Of a stretch of DNA of 5,111 nucleotides, positions 1 through 5,111 are shown in pieces. A program made the translations under genes and the position numbers. Position 1 is the stretch's first letter. Each line of letters starts with the position of its first letter. The notes under the pieces were generated by a model, which was not told the origin of the DNA, searched no databases, and saw only the letters and a program-made list of their open reading frames with translations. The stretch comes from Cyanobacteria bacterium UBA11370 (GTDB taxonomy: Bacteria > Cyanobacteriota > Cyanobacteriia > Cyanobacteriales > Coleofasciculaceae): NCBI GenBank assembly GCA_003486645.1, contig DNGI01000003.1:6473-11583 (forward strand), in the 5' to 3' direction.

Positions 1-21
1 GTTTGTTGTTTGTTGTTTGTT
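1..21. repeat. GTTTGTT heptamer tandem repeat (3 perfect copies)
   Basis: Three perfect head-to-tail copies of GTTTGTT start at the first base, so the array may continue outside the window. It lies downstream of the last minus-strand gene and directly beside a second heptamer type (27-40). Arrays of heptamers between genes are typical of STRR repeats in filamentous cyanobacteria. No function is visible. The same heptamer, read on the other strand, recurs at the far end of the window (5091-5111). Confidence 0.85.
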
Positions 22-26
22 CTCTT

Positions 27-40
27 CCCCACTCCCCACT
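27..40. repeat. CCCCACT heptamer repeat (2 copies), STRR1-like
   Basis: Two perfect copies of CCCCACT stand next to the GTTTGTT array, separated by the short stretch CTCTT (22-26). The unit resembles the CCCC-rich heptamer class (STRR1, consensus near CCCCRRT) described from heterocystous cyanobacteria, with a C where that consensus has a purine. The assignment to that class is by resemblance from memory. Two different heptamers in direct contact form a composite repeat block. Confidence 0.65.
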
Positions 41-55
41 ATTGTAATCTTACTC

Positions 56-94
56 AAAAATAAATGAGACTGGATGGAGATTTTAAATTTCTCA
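56..94 (-). terminator. Possible weak rho-independent terminator after the GT39-like gene
   Basis: Read on the minus strand, the sequence just after the 101-1702 stop codon contains TGAGA (94-90) and TCTCA (69-65). These can form a 5-bp stem around a loop of about 20 bases, followed by TTTATTTTT (64-56). An alternative shorter pairing, GAGA with TCTC, is possible inside the loop region. The position and T-rich tail fit a terminator, but the stem is short and poor in G and C, so this is only a candidate. Confidence 0.25.
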
Positions 95-100
95 CCTTAT

Positions 101-1702
101 TTATGCCTGCTTACCTGACTTTTTAGGAATAATTCTATAGAGTATTTTATGTTTGCCCTCCGGACTAGTTGGAACTAATTCGGTCTCGAAATTTTTATCT
201 TTATTAAGAAAATCCAGAAATGGCTTATCAGGAACATATACAAATACATCACTAAAATTATTATAAACTTCTGATAAATTGATTTTCTCCTCCCACTCTG
301 CTAGATCATCGGGTTTAACTAACTGATATTTTACTTTGTCATCAACAAGATAGCTTAGTGCTAAAACAAAACTATGAGTCGCTTCGCTAATGATTAAGGG
401 TTGCTCTGCTTTGTTTATAACGGGAGCTAATTGTAGATTGAGAGAGCTTGCGGTTCCCTTTTGGTCATCTAGAGCTAAATCCCTGCTTTGCGATATAACT
501 ACACCAGATATTACTCCAAGTGAAATTAAACTTACAAAAATTAACTGCCACAAACGTTGTTGCCAAATTTTCAGAGAAGTTGAGCTTATAGAATTAGCAA
601 TTAGATAGGCAACAGTTAATTGAATTCCCAAATAACTGGGAAGAAAATATCTGGATCGTAACAAACCTATTCCTGGCTTAATTAAATCAGTCACAGTAAG
701 GGCTGTTGATGTTAGCCCAATTAATATTAAAATAAATAACCATACCTTCATAGCAGTATGGCGACAGAGAAAGTAAAGGGAATATGCTATTAAAATTAAG
801 ATGAGGAAATCAAAATATTTTTCGCTCCTTGTTTGGTCGTGAAAATCTATAAAAACATTACCAAGGTCAGATATTAAAAATCTTACAATCTCTGGTATCG
901 TTGGTTTAGGGTGCCTATTTTTTTCAAGTCCTTCCACATTAGTGACTATAACCCAAATCCAGGGTGTAAACATTAATATTCCTCCTAGAGAAGCCAAAAA
1001 ATAAGCAATTAAATTTTTACTTAATCGCAAGCGTTCTCTGATAACTACATAAATTCCCTGTCCAAATACAATTAAGTTAAAAAATAAATGGGTATAAAAT
1101 CCCAAAGCCAAAGTAATAGAATAAATCAGCCAATTGCTTTTAGTTCCTACTCGTAAAGCTTTGAGAAGTGCTGCACTAGATAACAAAATTGTTACCATAC
1201 ACAAGCTGTATTGGGTGGTATTTTGAGCAACCAATATATGAAAAGGAGAAATAGCAAGTAGGGTAATAGCCACCCAGCCTACTAGAGAAAATTTAAATAA
1301 TTCTATACATAACCAATACACGCAAGCAAATCCTATCAAACTGAATAATATTGATGAAACTCTTGCTGATATTGGAGCATTAAATACTTGCATCCAAAAC
1401 CGTGTTATCAATTGGTATAAAGGGGGATGTGCTGGAACTGAGGCTATAGCGTTTATAGAATCAGTTAAAGTTCTTTCAGGCATTACTTTTTGATAATTTT
1501 GTATTTGTGTATTAGTGACTATATCTCCAGCAAAAACCTGCTCAACAAACTGTTCACTTGTGGAACCCGTTAGACGCAAAATACTTCTAACTTCATCAGC
1601 ACTATAAACTTTCTGATCTAGATTGGCGAACCGGAAAAATATACCTAACAACAAAACAATAAGCATTAAAAATTTTCCGGCTTTGGTCATGTTGATACTC
1701 AT
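101..1702 (-). CDS. Family-39-like (PMT_2/ArnT-like) membrane glycosyltransferase
   Basis: Polytopic inner-membrane protein of 533 residues, the usual size for this family, whose members move a sugar from a polyprenyl-phosphate carrier to a protein, lipid or glycan on the outer face of the membrane. Residues 9-26 form the first membrane helix. The first external loop follows, with LDQKVYSADEV carrying the conserved acidic pair D36-E37, and the family's HPPLY motif at 92-96. About nine more hydrophobic segments lie between roughly 112 and 403, with RSRYFLP at 349-355. Residues 405-533 are hydrophilic and probably form a periplasmic C-terminal domain. The segment AQNTTQYSL (159-167) sits where relatives usually have a QEAR-like sequence. 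The ATG at 1702 is the most upstream possible start; an ATG at 1690 (residue 5) is an alternative, and neither has a clear Shine-Dalgarno. The gene begins 33 bases after the HAD gene and is probably cotranscribed with it. Donor and acceptor cannot be read from sequence. Confidence 0.88.
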   Translation of the reverse strand: MSINMTKAGKFLMLIVLLLGIFFRFANLDQKVYSADEVRSILRLTGSTSEQFVEQVFAGDIVTNTQIQNYQKVMPERTLTDSINAIASVPAHPPLYQLITRFWMQVFNAPISARVSSILFSLIGFACVYWLCIELFKFSLVGWVAITLLAISPFHILVAQNTTQYSLCMVTILLSSAALLKALRVGTKSNWLIYSITLALGFYTHLFFNLIVFGQGIYVVIRERLRLSKNLIAYFLASLGGILMFTPWIWVIVTNVEGLEKNRHPKPTIPEIVRFLISDLGNVFIDFHDQTRSEKYFDFLILILIAYSLYFLCRHTAMKVWLFILILIGLTSTALTVTDLIKPGIGLLRSRYFLPSYLGIQLTVAYLIANSISSTSLKIWQQRLWQLIFVSLISLGVISGVVISQSRDLALDDQKGTASSLNLQLAPVINKAEQPLIISEATHSFVLALSYLVDDKVKYQLVKPDDLAEWEEKINLSEVYNNFSDVFVYVPDKPFLDFLNKDKNFETELVPTSPEGKHKILYRIIPKKSGKQA

Positions 1703-1735
1703 TGAAGATGCTTTAATATTCGTAAATTCAGTTAT

Positions 1736-2479
1736 CTAAGCCTCAATCACTTGAATTTCATCGAGTTGAGTGATAGCTACATCTGCACCTTCTAAATATA
1801 CAGTTCCTGATTTACTCCAATTAATGCCAATACAACCCGCCGCACCTGCTTTACGTCCCATCTCCATATCACCCCTAGAATCTCCTACCATTAGCGTACA
1901 GCCAGGTTCAACGCCCAAGGTTTGGCAAGCTTGCAGAAATAATCTTGGGTCAGGTTTACTAACATCTTGATCCACACCTTGTTGTAACTGAATATACATT
2001 TCAAGTTGATGGCGCTTGACAAAATTTTGCACTCCAGCCGTAGAATCAGCGGATAGAATCCCCAATTTTAAACCGGCATCGGAAAGGAATTTTAGGACTT
2101 CCAAACTACCCGCAAATAGAGGTGAAGTTCCAGCGGCATCCTTCAAATAGCGATCCGCTTCTTCAAACGCACGACGAGCGATCGCTAATGATTCTATCCA
2201 ACCTCTACCCGTTTCTGCAATATAAGCCGCAGCGGCAATTTCATTTTCCCGACGACTACCCACTGCCATTAATCCTGTTGGATCAAGGGTATCTCCCTGA
2301 ATCCCAAATGCCATCAGTAACGGTTCTCCAATTCCGGGAATTTGAGCATCAATGAGGCGCGATCGCTTGTGTCCTAATTCTCTTAAAAAGGATTGGGAAT
2401 CTTCTAATGTGCCGTCTTTATCAAAAATGACCGCTTGGATATTTGGGAATGTTAGATTTTGACAGCGAATTATTGCCAA
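1736..2479 (-). CDS. HAD-superfamily hydrolase, Gph-like phosphatase (subclass I)
   Basis: Soluble cytoplasmic phosphatase-type protein of 247 residues with a complete HAD active site. Motif I is FDKDGT (nucleophile D20, acid/base D22), motif II is ILSADS (S143), motif III is SKPDP (K175), and motif IV is GDSRGD (D200 and D204). About 100 mostly helical residues between motifs I and II form a C1-type cap, as in phosphoglycolate phosphatase and beta-phosphoglucomutase relatives. The substrate is not determined; phosphoglycolate or another small phosphate ester is plausible. The start is TTG at 2479: no ATG or GTG lies between the upstream in-frame stop (TAA, 2497-2495) and motif I, and AGGAG sits nine bases upstream. 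Two HIP1 octamers lie inside the gene. It ends in TAG, 33 bases before the GT39-like gene and in the same frame. It may be a general repair or housekeeping phosphatase rather than part of the neighbouring glycan functions. Confidence 0.92.
   Translation of the reverse strand: MAIIRCQNLTFPNIQAVIFDKDGTLEDSQSFLRELGHKRSRLIDAQIPGIGEPLLMAFGIQGDTLDPTGLMAVGSRRENEIAAAAYIAETGRGWIESLAIARRAFEEADRYLKDAAGTSPLFAGSLEVLKFLSDAGLKLGILSADSTAGVQNFVKRHQLEMYIQLQQGVDQDVSKPDPRLFLQACQTLGVEPGCTLMVGDSRGDMEMGRKAGAAGCIGINWSKSGTVYLEGADVAITQLDEIQVIEA
2178..2185. repeat. HIP1 octamer GCGATCGC
   Basis: Perfect copy of the highly iterated palindrome typical of many cyanobacterial genomes, inside the HAD gene. It supports the taxonomic reading of the window and has no gene-specific meaning. 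Confidence 0.9.
2359..2366. repeat. HIP1 octamer GCGATCGC
   Basis: Second perfect HIP1 palindrome inside the HAD gene, in codons for the segment HKRSRLI (residues 37-43). Confidence 0.9.
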
Positions 2480-2488
2480 ATACCCATA

Positions 2489-2493
2489 CTCCT
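2489..2493 (-). promoter_or_regulatory. Ribosome binding site AGGAG for the HAD gene
   Basis: On the minus strand AGGAG lies nine bases before TTG (2479-2477). An ATG overlapping the spacer (2487-2485) is out of frame with the HAD gene and reaches a stop after a few codons. This site therefore supports the TTG as the true start. Confidence 0.6.
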
Positions 2494-2573
2494 GTTACTC
2501 GACACTACACACTAACTCTGAGGAATTATCTTGCCTTCTTCCAGACGACTAGATTAAAAGTTTGTACCCTACA

Positions 2574-2613
2574 GGGGATTAATATTAAGTTATAAAACCT
2601 ATTATAACCCCCC
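2574..2613. promoter_or_regulatory. Nested dyads with a TATAAT hexamer between the GT-A and HAD genes
   Basis: This 40-base stretch contains the perfect palindrome TTAATATTAA (2579-2588), then a perfect 7-bp inverted repeat, GTTATAA (2589-2595) and TTATAAC (2602-2608), with a 6-base spacer. GGGG (2574-2577) on one side and a run of C (2608-2613) on the other could extend the pairing. On the minus strand the right arm includes a consensus -10 hexamer TATAAT (2606-2601). It lies about 120 bases before the HAD start and just after the GT-A stop. No good -35 is seen at 16-18 bases. It could be a promoter with an overlapping operator for HAD-GT39, or a weak terminator structure for the upstream gene. 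Confidence 0.35.
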
Positions 2614-2629
2614 ATAAGCTCAACAATTT

Positions 2630-3643
2630 TTAACTTTTGGCTGTAACAGACATAGTAGATCCCACTTTGGCTCCGAATTGAGGAAATACGGAACTGAGTG
2701 CTGATAACCAAGGTTCAAGCACCAGATCATAATAGCCAGCTTGTTCTAGAGGATGCCATCCTGCCTCAATTTTTTCAATAATTTGGGGTAATGCCTTAAT
2801 AAACTCTTCACTTCGATCTTTGGGATGAATTGTCCAAGCTTTAGGTGAATCTAGAACAGCTCGAACATAGGAGGTTTCTTCCAAACGTCGAGATACCATT
2901 ATCTCCCACGAGTCCAGCATTCCCTTACCTGTTAGAGAATTTAGTGACGTTTTTACCGATGTTGGTAACGCATTCAAGATGGTATTTTTATACGATCTCC
3001 ACGCAATTGGTAACGGCAGTAAACTATCAAAACGCTTGCGATCAATCAGGTAAGCTCGACTACTGAAAAACTTGAATCCATAGAATCCATTTTGCTCTCG
3101 TTTGTAAGGCACTTGTTGATATAGCGTACCATCATGGGTAGGTGGACCAGTCAATGGTCTGACTGCCATTACTTCAGGCTCTTTTTGTAGTAATTTAATG
3201 CCTTCTTCTATCCAACTGTAGCCTAGATGTTGGTAAAGTAGCATATCACTATCGAAATGCAATACGTAGTCACCGGGTAATTCTTCTATCGAGAAAATTG
3301 TGCCGAGGATTGGATAACCTTTGTAGTTGTGAGTGGGTTTTAGAGACGTACCAAAATGCTTTTGATAGATGCGGTGACGATAAGCGGCTGAGTAGTCTAT
3401 ATCAACAACTTTGTCTACAATCCCTGACCTGAGTAACTCTTCGCAATAAGCCCTTAATTGCTCAAGAGAACCAACTCCTGGACGGTTTACTTTGTCTCCT
3501 GTCAGAGGTGCTGTATCTACAACTAACAGACGTTGCACAAACGGAAAATTACACATCCTTATTAAATGAGGAATTGTGTGCATCATGAATGGGATATCAG
3601 TCCGTGCCACCATGATAGAAAGCGAGCAAGTTGGAGTTATCAT
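2630..3643 (-). CDS. GT-A-type glycosyltransferase-like protein (DSD motif)
   Basis: Soluble protein of 337 residues without membrane helices, resembling nucleotide-sugar-dependent GT-A (family-2-like) transferases. The N-terminus CSLSIMVARTDIPFM (6-20) looks like the first beta strand and loop of the nucleotide-binding fold. RLLVVDTAP (38-46) is a second strand. YVLHFDSDMLLY (126-137) carries the D131-S132-D133 metal-binding motif. The conserved-looking block MAVRPLTGPPTHDGT (159-173) and the later GKGMLDSWEIMVSRRLEE (239-256) probably shape the acceptor site, which is inference. The start is secure: an AGGAGG six bases before the ATG, and no other ATG upstream before an in-frame stop. A 342-base non-coding stretch precedes it and 150 bases follow, so it may have its own promoter. 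Neighbouring membrane glycosylation-type genes suggest a role in envelope or exported polysaccharide synthesis. I cannot name the sugar or acceptor. Confidence 0.75.
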   Translation of the reverse strand: MITPTCSLSIMVARTDIPFMMHTIPHLIRMCNFPFVQRLLVVDTAPLTGDKVNRPGVGSLEQLRAYCEELLRSGIVDKVVDIDYSAAYRHRIYQKHFGTSLKPTHNYKGYPILGTIFSIEELPGDYVLHFDSDMLLYQHLGYSWIEEGIKLLQKEPEVMAVRPLTGPPTHDGTLYQQVPYKREQNGFYGFKFFSSRAYLIDRKRFDSLLPLPIAWRSYKNTILNALPTSVKTSLNSLTGKGMLDSWEIMVSRRLEETSYVRAVLDSPKAWTIHPKDRSEEFIKALPQIIEKIEAGWHPLEQAGYYDLVLEPWLSALSSVFPQFGAKVGSTMSVTAKS

Positions 3644-3985
3644 AGAATCCCTCCTGGGGATAGTCTTAGGGTTTGCAGGAGTTGGGTTATACGTTGCTTT
3701 TCATTCTTCAAAACCCATACAGCGTTACCTCATTCAGATCGCAAGTCAACCTACCAAATGCCTAAGAAGCTTATCTGGCAGATTCTAACAAGATTATCCT
3801 TCTCTATATACCTATCTTTTAGCTTTGTTGAGATTTTATTTATAAAAAATTAAGATTAATTGTAGATTTATTCATTTTAGTTATTCTTTCTTAATATTAA
3901 ACATAAACACTTTACATAACGATCCTATAATCTTGCCTAATTTCATCTTAATTATCTCTAGCACCATCTCTCTCATTTAAGCTAA
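3644..3985. other. 342-base intergenic region upstream of the GT-A gene
   Basis: No convincing gene is present. The stretch nearest the GT-A start (about 3644-3790) has mixed composition. It contains a weak 6-bp inverted repeat, TGGGTT (3683-3688) with AACCCA (3712-3717), separated by 23 bases. The rest, 3789-3985, is strongly AT-rich. It offers several minus-strand -10-like hexamers, for example GATAAT (3798-3793) and TATATA (3810-3805), but none has a recognisable -35 at proper spacing. A promoter for the GT-A gene is expected here but cannot be placed. No terminator hairpin is visible after the flippase-like stop codon (3986). Confidence 0.5.
3650..3655 (-). promoter_or_regulatory. Strong Shine-Dalgarno AGGAGG for the GT-A gene
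   Basis: AGGAGG lies six bases upstream of the ATG at 3643, the best ribosome binding site in the window. The flippase-like and GT39-like genes show no recognisable site, so this gene may be translated more efficiently than its neighbours. Confidence 0.75.
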
Positions 3986-4945
3986 TTAGGGCTTCTCATT
4001 CCGACCCTTAATCGCAGACACAGTTACCAAAAATTGCCCTAAAAAAGGCAACCCCCCAATCGCTGGTAATAAGTAACGAGATGTACAAAGTAATCCTAAA
4101 GCCGCTGCTGTCGCCGGATCAAAATAAGGTTGATAAAACAAAACTAACGCCGCGTCACGAGTTCCAACCCCTGCAAACGTTAGCGGTAACAATCCTGCTA
4201 AAATTGCTAGCGGCGAAAGCGCCAAATTTACTAAAAACGGAGTCCACGCCTTAAGCGCTAGGATAAAAAACCAAATTTGCAATAAGTGTAAAAACCAAAT
4301 AAAAATCGAAGTTCCCGTAATTTTAAATAACTGACCTTTATCCCGCCAGAAGTAATCGTGCATTTCCCCCCAAGAAATCTGCATTTTTTCTAGCTTAGAG
4401 CCAAGTTTCCGAGGAGCAAGCTTTCTCGCCACCAAAAAAAAGAAATAGGCGAATTTCCGAGACGCTAACAGCAATACCCCAAGGATTAAACCTATCCCTA
4501 CAGATGCTGTCATCATCCAAAATAACCAATTCTTTTCAGGATATACTAATAATCCAAAAACACACCACAACAGCAGGGACAACATATCGCACGCCTTCTC
4601 AAAAATTACCAGCGATAGGGATAGGGAACCCCCTAAATGACCCCGCTGTTTCATAAAATACGCTTTAGCAATATCCCCCATCTTGGACGGGAGTACCATA
4701 TTTAATACGCTAGCTGCTAAAATTAAGCGGTTTGCTTCAAAAAATCCTAACGTCGAACCACTCGGCATTAATTGTTGTAATCGCCAAGACGTAACTAGGG
4801 TTAGGGGTACGACCATTCCTAAACTAATTGCCATCCACAGGCGATCGCACTCTTTGAATACCTCAATCAGTTTTGGAAAATCAATCTTGGAATAGATTAT
4901 TGCCAAGATAATCAAACTGACAACAATAGAAATTATTCGTTTCAT
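3986..4945 (-). CDS. UPF0104 / LPG-synthase-TM family flippase-like membrane protein
   Basis: Inner-membrane protein of 319 residues, the normal length for the stand-alone membrane domain (PF03706-like) related to the N-terminal part of MprF, without the cytoplasmic lysyl-transferase domain. About seven to eight hydrophobic segments are visible, near 4-19, 36-54, 108-134, 140-161, 207-231, 240-258 and 282-310. Family signatures are NMVLPSKMGDIAKAYFMK (82-99), FEKACDMLSLL (115-125), and LPLTFAGVGTRDAAL (253-267) before the last helices. Relatives are annotated as lipid flippases or as membrane proteins near glycosyltransferases; the substrate here is unknown. The ATG at 4945 is the only possible start: the frame upstream runs into the heptamer array, which supplies an in-frame TAA at 4972-4970. 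No Shine-Dalgarno is seen; the ten bases before the ATG are pyrimidine- and A-rich. One HIP1 octamer lies in the gene. The next gene downstream is the GT-A protein, 342 bases away. Confidence 0.9.
   Translation of the reverse strand: MKRIISIVVSLIILAIIYSKIDFPKLIEVFKECDRLWMAISLGMVVPLTLVTSWRLQQLMPSGSTLGFFEANRLILAASVLNMVLPSKMGDIAKAYFMKQRGHLGGSLSLSLVIFEKACDMLSLLLWCVFGLLVYPEKNWLFWMMTASVGIGLILGVLLLASRKFAYFFFLVARKLAPRKLGSKLEKMQISWGEMHDYFWRDKGQLFKITGTSIFIWFLHLLQIWFFILALKAWTPFLVNLALSPLAILAGLLPLTFAGVGTRDAALVLFYQPYFDPATAAALGLLCTSRYLLPAIGGLPFLGQFLVTVSAIKGRNEKP
4841..4848. repeat. HIP1 octamer GCGATCGC
   Basis: Perfect HIP1 palindrome in the N-terminal part of the flippase-like gene, encoding part of KECDRLW (residues 31-37). 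Confidence 0.9.
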
Positions 4946-4954
4946 GGAATAGGT

Positions 4955-5038
4955 GTTGGTTGTTGGTTGTTAGTTGTTGGTTGTTAGTTGTTGGTTGTTA
5001 GTTGTTGGTTGTTAGTTGTTGGTTGTTAGTTGTTGGTT
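4955..5038. repeat. GTTRGTT heptamer array, 12 perfect-length units
   Basis: Twelve consecutive 7-base units fit GTTRGTT with no indel. The variable base runs G,G,A,G,A,G,A,G,A,G,A,G, so from 4962 the array is five copies of the 14-base unit GTTGGTTGTTAGTT plus one extra GTTGGTT. Units beyond 5038 decay (ATTAATT, ATTAGTC, ATTATCA, up to 5059), which suggests an older edge there. The other edge lies nine bases from the flippase-like start codon. Sense-strand transcripts through it would read AACYAAC repeats, which lack G and should be unstructured. Confidence 0.95.
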
Positions 5039-5052
5039 ATTAATTATTAGTC

Positions 5053-5058
5053 ATTATC
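5053..5058 (-). promoter_or_regulatory. Possible -10 element upstream of the heptamer array
   Basis: GATAAT on the minus strand lies beyond the array, about 110 bases from the flippase-like start. The region around it (5039-5090) is AT-rich. No -35 hexamer near TTGACA is seen 16-18 bases upstream, where the sequence is T-rich. If used, the heptamer array would form most of the 5' leader. Confidence 0.2.
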
Positions 5059-5090
5059 ATCATAAAACCAAAAGATAAAAAATAAATATC

Positions 5091-5111
5091 AAACAACAAA
5101 CAACAAACGAC
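5091..5111. repeat. AAACAAC heptamer repeat at the right edge (3 copies, last one imperfect)
   Basis: Two copies of AAACAAC and one AAACGAC run to the last base, so the array may continue outside. The reverse complement, GTTGTTT, is a cyclic shift of the GTTTGTT unit at 1-21. The two window edges therefore carry the same heptamer in opposite orientation. Confidence 0.8.

Noticed and set aside
390..608. Plus-strand open frame opposite the GT39-like gene
   Set aside because: It lies wholly inside a well-supported minus-strand gene, has no recognisable protein features and no ribosome binding site; it is an antisense shadow.
2122..2355. Plus-strand frame opposite the HAD gene (also 1770-1970, 2845-3066 and 4683-4895)
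   Set aside because: All are contained in supported minus-strand genes, without domain-like features or translation signals.
2579..2588. TTAATATTAA as a shared operator, since it recurs in the other intergenic gap at 3891-3900 and nearly at 1713-1720
   Set aside because: The same 10-mer also occurs inside the GT39-like coding sequence (721-730), and its composition matches the AT-rich background, so a shared operator is not supported.
2526..2711. Minus-strand 61-codon frame overlapping the 3' end of the GT-A gene
   Set aside because: It is out of frame with a supported gene over 82 bases, has no Shine-Dalgarno and its sequence resembles no family; most likely chance.
3926..3931. Plus-strand TATAAT in the intergenic region
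   Set aside because: There is no matching -35 element and no plus-strand gene for it to serve.
4955..5059. CRISPR array
   Set aside because: The units are contiguous heptamers without spacers, and no cas gene is present.
1..5111. tRNA, rRNA, riboswitch or insertion sequence
   Set aside because: No cloverleaf, rRNA-like block, known aptamer core, transposase fragment or target-site duplication was recognised by eye on either strand.

Overview
The window looks like chromosomal DNA of a cyanobacterium, probably filamentous. Three intact GCGATCGC octamers (HIP1) lie inside genes. The intergenic ends are built from heptameric tandem repeats (GTTTGTT, CCCCACT, GTTRGTT and AAACAAC), the STRR type common in such genomes. 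Base composition is AT-rich, and the proteins read like cyanobacterial envelope and housekeeping families. The species cannot be fixed from this sequence alone.

All four convincing genes lie on the minus strand, so transcription runs from high to low coordinates. In that order: (i) 4945-3986, a UPF0104 / LPG-synthase-TM flippase-like polytopic membrane protein, whose start codon sits just inside a long heptamer array; (ii) 3643-2630, a GT-A-fold glycosyltransferase-like protein with a DSD motif and a strong AGGAGG ribosome binding site; (iii) 2479-1736, a HAD-superfamily phosphatase with all four motifs and a TTG start; (iv) 1702-101, a family-39-like (PMT_2/ArnT-like) membrane glycosyltransferase with a C-terminal soluble domain. 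The gaps are 342, 150 and 33 bases. Only the HAD and GT39-like genes are clearly close enough to be one transcription unit, and they also share a reading frame.

Three of the four products fit envelope glycan or glycolipid work: a cytoplasmic sugar transferase, a lipid-carrier-dependent membrane sugar transferase, and a flippase-like membrane protein. A joint pathway is inference from adjacency. The HAD phosphatase may be an unrelated housekeeping gene.

The non-coding parts hold the least ordinary sequence. They include an 84-base array of 12 heptamers with alternating units next to the flippase-like gene's start, related heptamers in opposite orientation at the two window edges, and a compact cluster of dyads between the GT-A and HAD genes. 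I see no RNA genes, CRISPR, transposase, phage or defence genes, and no clear new biological system. The repeat-leader arrangement and the uncharacterised envelope gene group are the best leads.
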